In this document: piece after piece, positions 8,905-21,740 of the stretch
How positions within the stretch are numbered: position 1 is the stretch's first letter
Layout: each line of letters starts with the position of its first letter
Assembly: GCA_019454045.1 (NCBI GenBank)
Contig: SKCR01025328.1
Location: 1-64,000, forward strand
DNA length: 64,000 nt
Origin: Zanthoxylum bungeanum
Lineage: Eukaryota > Streptophyta > Magnoliopsida > Sapindales > Rutaceae
Reading direction: 5' to 3'
Program-made: the position numbers and the translations under genes
Notes under the pieces: generated by a model
Database searches by the model: none
Seen by the model: only the letters and a program-made list of their open reading frames with translations
Told to the model about the DNA's origin: nothing

Positions 8905-11735
8905 AGACATGGCCACCGGTCTGGTTCGGTTCCGAATCAGGAACCGGAACCGAACCGAACGGTTTGGTTCGGTTCGGTTCTGGTTCCATTCGATTTTTTT
9001 TTTACTTTTTTATTTCTTAAAAAAAATTAATAATGATTTTTTTAAAAATATGAGATTAAAAAAATTATTTAAAATTACGAATTTGAATTTAAATTACATT
9101 AAATTATAAATAAAATTCTTATTTAAAGAACTTAAATTTTTAAAAACTTAAGTTGCCTACATATCCTCCAGGGATGAGAAGAATCAAAGCTCACATAGTT
9201 CCATTATAATTTTAAGATAGTTCCTCATTATAATTTACAATTATTTAATGAGCTTTGATCATCATCAATCATCATTATCATCAGTGCCCGTTGATCCTTC
9301 AACTACCGTTCCGCTTGCACTTGCAGATGCATTGTCAAACAAGTCTTCAAATCGGGGACATCTTCTTGTTGCCTCATATCAGCTCGGGTCCAATCATCCA
9401 CACATGTTTTGCTTCTAAAGTGCTTGAATGTAATAAAGACTGTCTCGCTTCTAATATATTGCCTCTCATGCTGAAGGCTTGCTCAACCGCAACAGTGGAA
9501 ACATGTGCTGCTAGTAACACTTTAGCAATAATTAATAATACATGAAATATATTTTGATGTCGGTTCCACCAGTCAAGAATTTGAAAATTTTTACTCACTA
9601 AACTTTCAGCAGGAAACTCGAAATTATTAGATAAATAATTATCTAATTCCGGGTTATTAGTCGTATTATCCATATGTTTTTTATTTCTTTATAGTAACCA
9701 ACGATTACCTACGCTAAGTCTTGATTGTATTACGGGTTCGCTACTGCTAGATTATCCTACCGATTGCAAGTTATATCTACTAACATAATCATTAAATAAA
9801 TCTATTAAATCATTTTTTATTTTAGCTATTATTCTTGTAATATCAATTTCATCTATTATTTCTAAATATTCATAGTAAGCTTGTAAGGCACTATTCAAAC
9901 TTTCTAATTTAAATTTAGGATAAAAAACCGTGACAATAAGATAAAGTAATGGAATGTCTCTAAAATAATGCAACCATTTTCATTTCATAACAACAATAGC
10001 TTCAAGCAAAACAATATCACTGAGATTAGAATTTTCAACATGCTCATATAGAGTACCAACAATATTCAAACTTTCAACAATAAATAAATGTGTTGTAGGA
10101 TAATGAACTCCGCTAAAAATATTTGTGACATCAATAAAAATTTTTAAAATCTCTAAATTTTTTTCACAAATATCCCATTGACGAGGAAAAAATGTGATAT
10201 GTTGACCATGTTGAAAAAAAACTACATAATGCATCTTTGTATTGGAAAGCTTGACATAAAAGAAAATAAATTGAATTCCAACGTGTTGGAACATCTCGTG
10301 AAAATTTTATCGCTTTAATACTATTTAATTTACAAAACTTGGCCCATTCTCTCATAACTTGAGAATATGACCAAATACAATGAAGTGCAATCTTAATAGG
10401 ATCAATGAAAGGTGCTAAACTAGCCAGACAATCTTGAACACATAAATTAAGGATATGACATGTGCAACGAACATGAAAAAATCGACCCCCCAAAATTTGG
10501 TTCGCATATTTCTGTTAAATCTTTAATTGATGCAGTATTTGCATATACATTATCAAAACTAATTGTTAAAATTTTACCTAATAAATCGAATTCATCAAAA
10601 ATTACTTTCATCATTCTATAAAAATTTTGTGCAGTATGTTGTTCATCAAAAACTCTAAAATGAAATAAGTCATTTTTGCATGTTCCATGATGCATCAATC
10701 CAATGACAAGTCACACCCGTGTATGAGTGTGTTCGCCAATGGTCACTCTAAATATCAAACAAATATAAAGACGACCTTTAATGTCTTTAAATGTTTCATT
10801 TAAAATAATTTTATCATCTTTGTATAATTTAAAAATTTGACGTTTTGTTATATTTCTAGTCATTCTACAAGCAGCAGGATTTAAAGCATTCTGAACGTAA
10901 TTAGTATAAGTAATTTTTTCATCAAAACTTAAAGAAAGATGTACCATACAAGTTAATTTAGCAAATTCTTTATTTTTAAACATCAGAATATTTAAATAAA
11001 TCTAAAGAACTCGTACTTTTACTAGAAGATGCGTACCTAGCCATTTGAGTTTGCGTTGTATCGAGTCCGATTTCAACGACATGATGTCTTTTCAAGTGCT
11101 TGATCATATTGCCATATCCACCTGTAAATTTGTAAGAAACTCTATAATAGTTGCATATTGCTCTTGCACCTTCATTTTCAGTCTGAACTAAATGAAAATA
11201 AATTTTGAAATTATCGGAGGAACGAGACTTAACTTCTCTTCTCCGTGTACCGATACTAGGGTTGCTATCTTGGGTTGGCATATTTGACATGGTGTTCTCA
11301 GATGAGCTTGCCATTTTTTGTTAAATAAATTTTAAAGAATGAGAGAATTGAGAATGAGAAATTGTAGATGAGAGAATTGAGAATTAGAGAATTGTAGAAA
11401 TTGAGAGAATTGTGAATTAATGTGTTAAAAAAATGAAAATTGACCCCTATTTATATATTTTTGGAATATTTTGTGATACCTAAAATACCCCTAAAACTAG
11501 CTTTTATATTAATGTTATCAAGGGTAAATTAGTAAATTACATATTATATTTATTATTTTTTTTTTGTAATTTAGGGTAGGGACTAGTCGTTGGGAGTATA
11601 CGGTTCCAACCGGAACCGTCGAATTGATATTCACCTTTAACTGAACCAAAAACTTTCGGTTCCGGTTCCGGAACCAGTTGGAACCAGAATCATTCGGTTC
11701 CAACCAGTTCGGAACCGAAACCGTGATCGGGTCTA
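8905..11735 (-). mobile_element. Decayed autonomous hAT transposon
   Basis: The left end (AGACATGGCCACCGG, then repeats of GGTTCGGTTCCG) and the reverse complement of the right end (AGACCCGATCACGG, then GGTTTCGGTTCCG) form an imperfect terminal inverted repeat with GGTTC-rich subterminal motifs. These enclose a decayed hAT transposase on the minus strand. The element is about 2.8 kb, normal for a plant hAT. I could not find a convincing 8-bp target duplication, so the outermost bases may be off by a few. Confidence 0.8.
9374..11314 (-). pseudogene. hAT transposase, frameshifted
   Basis: Reading 11314 downward, the pieces follow hAT order. First comes an N-terminal stretch with a BED-type zinc-finger signature (AICNYYRVSYKFTGGYGNMIKHL, broken here at CxxY, then KRHH). 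The ribonuclease-H-like core follows, with the block HVRCTCHILNLCVQDCL and then DVPTRWNSIYFLL. Last is the C-terminal dimerisation region (ILDWWNRHQ, STVAVEQAFSMRGNIL, near 9400-9600). At least five frame changes or stops split it (around 10980, 10700, 10450, 10200 and 9750-9980), so it cannot make transposase. Confidence 0.9.
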
Positions 11736-12255
11736 TCGTTCATTAGGTCACATGTTCCAAAAATAGAATAATTAATGATTAATAAATTCATTAATCACTA
11801 TTGACTCATTTGTTCTATTGTTGATTTTATTAAACAACTTCATTGTAGCGTTAGAAAAATGAATGTTTATATTGAAGTCAATTTCCTTACAGTACGTGCC
11901 AATGAGTTATGGTATGTGACTGACTGCCAAATGGATTTCCCGTTGTAGATTCCCCAGAGGGAGGGCGGAGCGAACTCTCTTAAAAACCCAAGCCTCTTAG
12001 GCTCCTATCGCTTGGTGACAGGAATAAACAACGAGTCCTCCAAATTAGTCCATCACGGTAGGCTACAAGTACATGATTATCTAGGTGTCTTCGCAGCTTT
12101 TCTTTATAGAAAGGTAGTAAATGAGGGAAGATATCAAACCATAACCTAGCCTTAAAAGTGCCTTTGATTAAACCCCTTTCGACCCACGGTAAACACGGTT
12201 AATTAAAGCATAAATCCAAACATTACAAGACATTATTTCGGGGCCAATTCTCTAT

Positions 12256-12271
12256 CCCAGTGGAGTCGCCA
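12256..12271 (-). other. Primer-binding site, Ogre/Tat type
   Basis: On the minus strand this reads TGGCGACTCCACTGGG, three bases inside the LTR end. The same site recurs in elements 1 and 2. Ogre/Tat elements are reported to use a tRNA-Arg-type site of this form; the exact tRNA was not checked. Confidence 0.8.
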
Positions 12272-12941
12272 GACTATAGGACACAGAAGTTGGACGACGC
12301 TGTTCCGGGCTCGCGGCTCGGTTGGGAGTACGGAGTAGCCCGCGGGGGCCTAAACTGGAGAAATAACATTGAGTCGCCACCCGGTGTGAACCGGGAAAAT
12401 GATTTAAGGCTGCACTCACCCCTCGCAAGGGAAGACCTCAAACCGTTGGGTTCGGAATGGTCCCTTACTTATGCCACTTGTAATGATATGATTTGTGCAA
12501 TAATATAATCGAATCTACGCAACATATTTCCAAGAGTATTCTACTTTTAAGTTCACATGCATGAAAGTAATCATCATAATGGCAAACATACGATATCACA
12601 CAATAATCTCATGAACATGTTGAATCATCAAACTCGAAAGATAAATAACAACCTAAGCATAAACATAAAGAAACACCTATTGCGAAAGGAGATAACAAGA
12701 TCATGCATAGAGGAATAACAAACTAATGGCTAAATCATGCTTGAGAAACAAGTAACATCCTAACGACCTAATCATGCTTGAACACCATCTCATGAACACA
12801 TCAAATAGATAAATGTGGGGATACAAATAGGTGATAACAGTGAAAGTATCAATAATGGAATGGTATGATTAATTACATGATACAAGAGAAACCACCTAAG
12901 AAGCGATTATGCATGAAGTGTGATGAAAAAGAATTAGTTCA

Positions 12942-13275
12942 GTGTATGCGCATTCGTGTAGTGTTCGAAAACGCATTTGAACGGTAAACAGAAGGTTCTC
13001 GTTCGTGTAGCATTTGATAACGCGTTCGAACGGGACAAGACCAGATGAAACAAAATGCATGCGTGTTCGAGTAGCGTTTGTAAACGTGTTCGAACGGGAA
13101 ACAAAAGGTTCGCGTTCATATAGTATTTGAGAACGCGTTCGAACGGGACAAGACCTGATGAAACAAAATGCATGCGCGTTCGAGTAGCGTTCGTAAACGC
13201 GTTCGAACGGGAAACAGAAGGTTCGCGTTCGTATAGCGTTCGAGAACGCGTTCGAATGGGACATGAACTGATGCA
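12942..13275. repeat. 113-bp CpG-rich tandem repeat with TTCGAA palindromes
   Basis: About three units with a 113-bp period. The phrase CGCGTTCGAA starts at 13021, 13134 and 13247. Each unit is built of two related halves: one ending CGAACGGGAAACAGAAGG, the other CGAACGGGACAAGACC. The array is dense in CG and in TTCGAA/ACGCGTT palindromes, unlike its AT-rich surroundings. Related TTCGAACG motifs recur near the other end of the same LTR (14950-15030). Confidence 0.85.
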
Positions 13276-13368
13276 TGATAGACGACGCAAACACATACAC
13301 AGATGCACAATGTAGGACCCCGTGTGCCCGATTGAACTCATTCCCATTCAATCAGGTATACCTCGTCC

Positions 13369-13790
13369 AGCGCGGTAAAACATCATGGTAAAGGTAGCCT
13401 TTAGGCATTTTCCCTCGAATAGAGGACCTTTAATCCACCCTAGTTAGCCCATGCGCACTAGAATGCAATACATGCATAAATAAAGCAATGATATGCAAAG
13501 GGTAAATGACATAATAAAAGGCGCGGTAACATCGTATAAAGGTAGCCTTCCTTCATTTCCCTCGAATAGAGGACCTTTAATCCACCCTAGCTAGCCCATG
13601 CGCATTACATCATAATGCATAAAAATGAATGAGACAATAATGTGGACTTCCGTATATCCGATTAAACGTATCTCACATTCAATCAAACACACTTCGTCTG
13701 GTGCGGCAAAGTATTATCGTAAAGGTAGCCGTTTGGACTTTTCTCCCCTCAAATTGAGAACCTTTAGACTAACATACTAAGCTCATGCGC
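13369..13790. repeat. Three-copy tandem repeat in the Ogre/Tat LTR
   Basis: Three spaced copies (about 13369-13458, 13520-13608, 13703-13790) share GTAAAGGTAGCC, CCCTCGAATAGAGGACCTTT and GCCCATGCGCA. Spacing is about 150 and 183 bp. The third copy is the most diverged. Confidence 0.8.
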
Positions 13791-15201
13791 ACCACATCAT
13801 CAATACACAAACAAATACCATACATAAAGTAAATGGCGAAATATAAAATGCGGATAATAAATAATCAAGATAAAATGAAGCGAGATATGTGCCGTTTGCT
13901 CAAATGGTACGTGGAGTTGTATCCCAAGTACAGATCGCACTACCGTCCATTCAGATTCGGCTATAAAATTTACGTCTGGGTTTCCATCCTATATACCACA
14001 AGAGACGACATATTTCCCATTCATTCAAGTGTTACAACACACATCCACAAGCGACTCTCATGTGAAGAAAATAAATAAAACAATTAAGAGATGAATAAAA
14101 ATGACTAATAGAAGTGCCCTCAGGTCTAACCTTTTAAATCGCCTCTCGGACGTACGGTACACGATCGTTGGAAGGGTTAACACTCCGCAACTCCTCCGGT
14201 TCACTGGTCCACTACTTCCTTACGCTGCTTCATTATTTGGACCGCTGTTTTTACTCCGTTTCACTGCTGTTTTTGCTGTTTTGTTTTAGTCACTGTTTTT
14301 TGTTGATTATGGGGGCTATTTTGTGGTTTCTATAGGGATTAGGGGCTGATGTTTTGTGCAGTAATCTTAAGGGTTTTAAAGTGCAGTTTTTGTTCACTAT
14401 TTTTGATGATTTAGGCTATTGTTTTAAGGTATTTAGGCTGCTATTTTTCGGTGGATGTAGGGGTATTTCAAGGGTGATTTTCGGCTGTAGAGAGTGAGGA
14501 AGGAGAAGAGAATTCTTTGTTGCATATGGCTTGTGTTATGAGTCAATGATAGGAATTTTTTGTGTGAATGAGCTAGGGTCACAAGGGTTGGAATTGTGTT
14601 TCTTATATAAGCAAAGGCTAGGGTGAATCCATGTTTGAAAAGGAATGAGATTTGTTAATGAAGGTGATATCTTTTAATTAGTATTTCATAAGGAAAACAT
14701 CTTTTTAATTAGGGAAAAGATTTGGCTAGATTAGGAATATCATATATTTGATTTACTTAATTAGGCATGAGATTTTTTTTATTTAGGTAGGTGATTACTT
14801 AGATTGGATTTGATTTGGGATGTGATTTATTCAATTTAGGAAGGATATTATTTAATTTGTTACATGTGTTTTAAATATTTTAATTATTTTGGATGGGCTT
14901 TGGTGGGCTAATTGGGCTTGGGCGTGAGGCTAGCAGCAAAACCAGAAATACCGACACCGTTCGAATGCCGATTCGAACGCTACACGAACGTCCGCAATCT
15001 GGTTGACGTTCGAACGTGTTAGCGAATGCAGCACGAATGAAAGCAGTGAACATGTGAATTGAATCTGATGACATACTTATTTTGAATTTTCCCTTCCGAC
15101 ATTCGTTTCCTGCGACTTCCGTGACTTAAAGGTAGTGTCTCCAACTGAGACTCATCATAGGGACTTATATGCAAAATGCAGTGCCTACAGGGACACCGAT
15201 A

Positions 15202-16213
15202 TGTAACTCCCCAAGACCACTACTTTCAGGGATATGTAGTGGCATGCTTTGGGGGACGACGATACGTAATGCCCCAATGTCATGGATTTGCACTCCTGGC
15301 TCTAGTTAGATGTATTAGGGGACGACGATACGTAACGCCCCTATACATTAGGTTTTCAGAGACATATATCAGTTTTCGGAAATAGTTTTGAGATACATAT
15401 TTCAGAGATAGTTTCTAGAGAGAAGTTTTCTAAAAAGGAAAGTTTTCAGAAACAGCAGATTTATAAGAGACTTTCAGAAAAGATAAGTTTTACAAAAGAG
15501 TTTTCAGATAAGATTTTTAGAAAGAAGTGTTCAGAGTTTTCAGACAAGAAAAGAGTTTTCATATAAAATTGCTTTCTCAGAGGACTTTGGTTTTAGAACC
15601 AAGCATTTTTTCATAATAGTACTTCAGTTTTCGTTTTAAATCGTCCACTCACTTAGATCGTTCAAATAGTCTAATTCCTTCACTCATATTTTCCTTATTT
15701 TACAGGTATTCTCAGAGGACGAGCTTGGAAGGAGGGATACTGATGGCAGTCACTAAGGTATGAAGTCTACCAGATCAAGTCAAAGAGAGAGTGAGTCCAG
15801 TTAGAGTCAAAGAGAAGTCATGTATCAGTCATTGGTATTGTGTCAGTCGTTGTATAAAGTTAAAATATTTATCAATAAAGTTGTTAAAGCAAGTTTTATT
15901 GAGTATACAATTATTACTGTTGAGTCTGCACATCATGTTGTTTAGTTTGGGCAATTTCCCATAGATGAAATTTTGGATTAAGTAAGAGTATCAGTGTTGT
16001 TCATAGTTAGAAAGTCAGAGGCTCAGGGGGATAATACGATTGGTCTATACCAGTAGCATCTCCCGGATTGGGGAAGTTACAACAATGGCCCTTGTGCATG
16101 GTTGTGCATTACAGATGGTTTAGTAGTGATGATCATAGTCAGAAAAACAGAGGCTTAGGGGGATAGGTCATCATATTCCCTGCCGATAGTATCTCCAAAA
16201 GTGGGATGTTACA
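15202..16213 (+). mobile_element. 5' LTR of a Ty3/gypsy element
   Basis: The LTR begins TGTAACTCCCC and ends GTTACA, an inverted terminal pair, and is followed after 4 bp by a tRNA-iMet-type primer-binding site. The start lies in a three-fold repeat of a palindromic phrase (GACGACGATACGTAA and GGGGC/GCCCC variants at about 15191, 15255 and 15320). Its end holds a two-fold repeat (about 16006-16078 and 16138-16213, sharing CAGAGGCT and GGGGGATA). The left boundary is inferred from the TGTAAC/GTTACA match. Confidence 0.65.
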
Positions 16214-16217
16214 AAGT

Positions 16218-16229
16218 TGGTATCAGAGC
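16218..16229 (+). other. Primer-binding site TGGTATCAGAGC (gypsy)
   Basis: Exact complement to the 3' end of plant initiator tRNA-Met, 4 bp after the LTR end at 16213. About 100 bp of leader follow before the sequence changes character near 16340. Confidence 0.85.
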
Positions 16230-16340
16230 ATGGTATAGGGAGTTAGTGACTGTAGTGGGTATAGTGTTGGGTTCTTGTATACGTAGTATGCCCAGGGTAC
16301 TCATATGCGAGGCACTACTTTTAAAGTCAAAACTTCCTAA

Positions 16341-18480
16341 AACATTCTCGTTCTTAATATAACTGGAAATAAACTCCGCTAACGCCATATGCGCTTAAAG
16401 GTAAGTCTCAATTCAAAAATAAATAAGTAAATATCAACTTGAAAAGAAAATATCCACTCACTGATTTGAAACTTGATGTTGACGCCTTGCGACAGTGGCA
16501 GAACTGCATCTCCCAGTGATAATCTAGAATCTACCAAATTCGTTAGTACTAAGGTTGCGAATTATATCCCTACCTAACAAAATTTATTCGCTATTCATGA
16601 TAAATCATCTTTGCTATGTCGATATCATTTTAGGGTGGTCTAATAATTTTTACCACGCTCGTTCGAGGATCTCGCAAGCTATTTCACAAAACTGCATATT
16701 CTGCCTTTTTTTCAGAACATTTCAGTGCACTAACAATGAATTTTAAAATTAGGTGCGCTTAATCAGGGATGAATTTGGGGCTGGGATTATAATAGATTAT
16801 TTGTACATGTGTATATTTTATGTTGGATTTTACGGATTGCATTTTCGATTCCTAGAACTCAAGTTATAAATTTTTCTTTACACCTTATTCTGTTACCACA
16901 AAATCAGTAATTCACTGCAGTGCGGACAAGTTTGAAAATTCGGTGCGACTCCGTCTAAAGTCTAAGAATTATAATTTTTGGATATGTTATTCAAAATCAT
17001 GTCTAGTTCACTCAGAATTTTATGGTTTGTCAATTGGATGTCTAAAACTCAAGTAATATGCATATAACTAAGACTTGTTTAGGATGTCTTGTAAACTGAC
17101 TTCACTGTCTAACTTGCGAGTTTTGCCGCTCTTCCGATTTTATTCACCTTAGCCATATTTTTCAGAGTTCCTAGTTTCTATAACATATATTTCTTCATGT
17201 CAAATTTATCCGAATAATTATTTTGATTCATTGGGAAATTTCGTCGAACATTTGGTGTGCGAAATGCCCAAATTCAACCAATTTTTCAGGTTTCAATTCC
17301 CTGACCATTTCCAATACATTATACAATTTCAATCCATCTTATTCACTCTCTAATCATTTAGATTTAGCCCAAAATAATCAAAATTCAGTCTCCAAAACCT
17401 CAATGGCCGAATTCCATCCTTTATTAATATCAATTTTTTTTTTTGCAACACCAGTAAACCAACCCACCTCACATCAAGCTTATCATTCGGCCAAGGGGGG
17501 TTTCTTATACACACTTGCATTTCTTCAACAATAATACACAAGAAACAAATTCAACCCCCAACACTTATATACCATTCGACCAAGGCATGAATATTAGGGC
17601 CTTAGAAGTTTTCATCACTAATCAAATTTATCTCATACCAAACATCATTCCAAGCATGCTTCATCACTAATTTTCATCAAAGAAATAAAAAATCATCCTC
17701 TAAAAATAATGACAGATTCGGCCAGCCCCTTCACAGAAGTGAAAATTAGCATTTAACTAAGAGTGCTTATTCCAAGCTTATATCTTAATGAAATGCATGA
17801 TTATGCATGCTAACCATTAAATTTAAGCCAAAATACCCTAATGAGATTTCAATTGTTCATAGGGAAGAATTTGAAAATTTGAAAATACTTGCTCAAAATT
17901 GAAAAATAGGAGTAGAAAGAGAATTAGAACTTACTTTGTATGAGAAAGAAGCTTAAAATAAAAACCAATTGCTTTGCAAAGTGGTGGAGTGAAAGAAAAA
18001 GATGGAGCTTTTCATTGAGCTTCATACGTATTTTTTCGAAATGAGAGTGATTGTTGAATAGTACAGATTTTATAATGAAAATAGCTGATTTTTATTTACA
18101 AAAGAGTGGTCCAGAATTTGCCACATAATCCCACATGTGGTAAAAATCGTAGGTTACTATTCATCCTGATTTGAACTATAATTTTGACTTAGTTCTGATC
18201 TGATTTTGGAAGAATGATCAACACAAAAGTTGTAGGGAATTGTCCGAGCTTTCTGATGGTATAAGTTTCACTGAAATCAGATATCATATGAAAATATTAT
18301 GGCTAAAATACTAAGGGCAATGCGAAGTAGAACAGAAAATAAATTTCGTATTGGAACTGCAAAAGATCTATCGAAGGTCCGAAAAGTAATTCCACAAGCA
18401 CATACACGCTTGAGCATTATCTATATCATGTATAATGTCACCTAAAATAAAGTGATCGTCGGAATTACCGGGGTGTTACA
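16341..18480 (-). mobile_element. 3' LTR of a second Ty3/gypsy element (chromovirus-like)
   Basis: On the minus strand this LTR starts TGTAACACCCCGG at 18480, directly after a polypurine tract. That start and the following TAATTCCGACGATCACTTTA-like text are typical of plant Tekay-type chromovirus LTRs. The 3' end (left boundary) was not found; 16341 is only where the previous element's leader seems to stop. No gene in this stretch. Confidence 0.55.
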
Positions 18481-18500
18481 TTTATCCCCCCCTTAAATAA
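18481..18500 (-). other. Polypurine tract of the chromovirus-like element
   Basis: On the minus strand the bases before the LTR read TTTAAGGGGGGGATAAA, the plus-strand priming site expected directly upstream of a 3' LTR. Confidence 0.8.
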
Positions 18501-20282
18501 GATTCGTCCTGGAATCCCATTTAAGGTTGAAATTCCGGAATTCATCTAGGCTTAAGGTTCATTGATACTGAATAACTTACCACAAGTCACAAGGTTCACA
18601 CGCTATTTCCTAGGCCACCAACTTTCAACTAACTGCATTCTCATAACTAACTCTGCTTCCTCAACTATATAACAATACTTTCTGATGGTCTTCCATACGA
18701 TGTTAGTACAACAATGGATGATGTGTGGGAGTCATAATTGAGGCTATATTCATCTGTCTGTGTGATTCTTTACTCTGCTGTTAGCTATTCTACATTATCT
18801 GGATTCAATTAGATTTAATAACTAAGATCTCCGCCAAGCTGACCATTTACTACTTGGCTAGTAAGCATACATACTCTTCGTCTTACCTTAACATCTGATT
18901 TATGTATAATACCGCTTGTCATGCTAGCACATACTGCACTAAAGTTTATGAGATTTAGTGAATAATCCCTTGAATTCTTGAATGAGAGGTAATTCTTTGT
19001 CCTCATTCCATGAAACTTTTGTTGAGTACTTTACACTACTGTCATGCTACAACTATTGTCATGCATCAAAGAAACCCCATTTATGGACCTCTATTTAAGC
19101 TCAACATTCTCTAACTCGATTATCTGCGTGAGCTATCAGTTCTAAATTTGATACTATATTCATAGCCTGTCGTCTCACACATACTAGTTCTTTCTGGTTT
19201 AACACCTCTTATATCCGTCAATGAGGAAAAATATAACTAGGAGTTTTCTCGTTGAAGAATTGATTATTTCGTTAACCTGTTCTGCATAACCATCGAGCTA
19301 GATCTTCCAAACATCACTTAAAGATTCCTCATATTATACCCTGTATTGTAAGAATGAAGTCCCAATTTTCTCTTGCCATGACAACATTAACTCTTAAATA
19401 TCACTTAGGACTTTTGTTACACTTCACGTTTAACGTATCACTATTGTACTTTATACTACAGCCAATGACCTTTGTTATCCTAACTTCGAGTATACATCAG
19501 GTTCTTCACCCAATTTTTTTTAATGTAGTCTCTTTAATAACCTTACTAAATATATCTTCAGGTTCTTCTTAGCTGGTACTTTCGAGTCTATAGAAATACT
19601 ATTGCTCTTTATGGTTAGGCTTTTTCATATTATGCTTCAATTATGGGTGTACATGTATAAAAGAAATATTACTAAATATTTCCTTAGCACCACATACTCT
19701 ATTCGATTCTAGCATTCATTCTGATAACTTAACTATTTAACTCTCTATTTTCTCCTCGCTAAGCTTCAACTGCTGATCGGCTCTATCCTTCAAGTTCTCA
19801 TATCTTTGACAATCTATGGGGCTTAGGACCTCATAGTTCATGGTCAAATTCTTCATATACTTCTAGCTTACTATCGTTGTTTATCGATGCCTTTTATATT
19901 CAAGATATTAATTTTGGGTAGATTTTCTGACGGTCTTTCTTAATTGGCTAAAGACTCAGGAACAAGATACCTATATTAAGCTTAATTGTATGTATACTTC
20001 TACTTAAACTGTATTCATTACTATTAACGTCGACATTGGTGATTCGGATTTGGTTAATGTTCATACTCTTTTCGTACTTTTAAATTCGTTGCTAGTATAA
20101 ATCTGGCTAACTATCTTTTACACTGACTTGTTCTCTTTGCCTGGTTGCACTTTAGGATATACCACTTTCAATTATTCTCATAGTCTTATTCTCTAAGGTG
20201 TCGTCATGGTCTAAACAATATCCGTATACTTAGTTTCCCTGGATCTTTTTATGTTCTACTTCAATAAATCTAATGCAATATA
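18501..20282 (-). mobile_element. Decayed internal region of the chromovirus-like element
   Basis: By position this is the 3' internal part of the element whose LTR ends at 18480. The minus strand is A-rich, as retroelement sense strands usually are, but I cannot recognise any protein domain; no reading frame exceeds about 70 codons. It ends where the copia LTR begins abruptly near 20283. Confidence 0.4.
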
Positions 20283-21725
20283 CTCGTAGAGCACTAGGGC
20301 AACTTTTAGGACTAATATTGATTATTTATAAATCGTTTAACGGTTAAAGGAAAGATACATGCAAATGGATTTATTGGTCATTTCTAAATTAATGTGTATT
20401 TGTATTTAATATTTGATTTTATTAAATACACATTAATTAAATATCAAATTATGATATTTGACATATATCATTAATATATATGTATTTGAATATTTAAAGT
20501 AAATATAATACATATATTTAAAATATTTATATTTAAATAATTATTTAATTTTCAAATACTTAAAATATAAATATCTTAAGTCATGATTAAAGTTAGCAAA
20601 TGCCCTATTATGATTTGTAACACTTGTTAGTTTTTATTAAATGCTTTAATGATCAAATACCAAAAGTCTAGTAAATCATTTTCATTTAATTAATTTGAAA
20701 TAAAAAGAAAAATATCTAGATATTCTTATTCCCAAAATTCGGTCAAGTGTTGGTGGGAGTATACATTATTTTGTTTCATTTTCTTGAATTAGGTTAAGCC
20801 ACCAAAATATTACAAAAGAAAAGTTTGAGAGAAAGTTGAAGAACAAAAAAGGAAAAACTTGAAAAATATTTGGAATTTGTAAGTGTTTCTTAGACTTTTT
20901 CAACTAGAAAATTTTTTCTATATTTCTAGGCTTCAACATGTGTAGCTTAGAATTGTCTCTACTATTTTAGTTTGTAATTAAATGGTTGGGAACTTGTTTG
21001 AAAGATGTGAGCATGTATGATAATAAAGAAAGCATGAAATTAGTTCATTAGCTCTCTTTTGATCATTTGATGATCAAGTTGTCATTCTAGAGTTGTTAGG
21101 CCACTCATTGATGACCTAGAATTTTTCTTGTGTTATTTCAAAGTGGTGAGACTTGTTTGGTGTTGTGAAAATTGAATTAAAGTGTTGAATTTATTTAATT
21201 TGGTGTAATTTATTCAAATTAAGAATTTATAAAATTAGGGTTCTTACCCCTTTCCAAATTTGGAGATTTTTATATATGTGTTGTGTATTGATGTATATAT
21301 GATGTATATTAAATTTGGTGATGATTGGATTTCATCTTGACTTCTTTTGAACAAGATTGGACCAACTTGCAAATCCTGTAAAATTATGGGTAGTTTCGGC
21401 AATTTCAAAAAAAAAATGGATTTTTTATTGCAATTTATATTTTGATGTATTGGACATGTATAAATCATTTTGGGATTGATTTAGAATCTCTTAAATATGT
21501 ATTTGACAATTTGAGGACCAAAATGAACAAAGTGTAAAGTTATTGGGCAATTCGGCTATTATGAAGAAATTTGATTTCTTAGGTAAAAATTTCAGATTTG
21601 AAGTATTGAGTAATTAAAATAAATAAGTTTATTTTAATTGTTCGAGAAAATTTTTTGAAATTGGAAAATTTTGATTTTCCGCGTTCCGTTGAGTTACCCT
21701 GTAATTCCCCTATAAAACTCCAACA
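20283..21725 (+). mobile_element. 5' LTR of a copia element, left end missing
   Basis: The LTR ends CCAACA at 21725, three bases before a TGGTATCAGAGC site. Its left edge starts in the middle of the LTR: the block around GAGCACTAGGGC at 20290 corresponds to about 1440 in the LTR at 336-3750, so about 1.1 kb of the LTR start is missing. Very AT-rich, non-coding. Confidence 0.7.
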
Positions 21726-21728
21726 AAA

Positions 21729-21740
21729 TGGTATCAGAGC
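21729..21740 (+). other. Primer-binding site TGGTATCAGAGC (copia)
   Basis: Twelve bases complementary to the initiator tRNA-Met 3' end, three bases after the LTR. Fixes the element's orientation as plus. Confidence 0.9.

Larger units (their letters stand above)
11893..15189 (-). mobile_element. Ogre/Tat-like gypsy element 3: leader plus 5' LTR remnant
   Basis: Read on the minus strand this is a 5' LTR (15189 to 12275), a primer-binding site and about 370 bp of leader that stops at 11893, where similarity to the leader of element 1 (29590-29960) ends. Everything downstream is missing, so it is a truncated relic. The 5 bp right of the LTR (GGGAC, 15190-15194) would be its target duplication. 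It appears to have landed at the start of the gypsy LTR at 15202. Confidence 0.75.
12275..15189 (-). mobile_element. LTR of Ogre/Tat-like element 3 (2.9 kb)
   Basis: On the plus strand the LTR runs from TATAGGACAC (the first TG mutated to TA) to GTGCCTACA. It shares landmark blocks with the LTRs of elements 1 and 2: GAAGACCTCAAACCGTTGGG (about 12431), TGGTACGTGG with the following clause (about 13905), GTGCCCTCAGGTCT (14116), and CATCATAGGGACTTATATGC near the end. It contains two tandem-repeat arrays at 12942-13275 and 13369-13790. Confidence 0.8.

Noticed and set aside
13313..13330. Second LTR start (TGTAGGACCCC) inside the LTR of element 3
   Set aside because: It resembles the LTR end but has no primer-binding site beside it and lies within continuous family LTR sequence.
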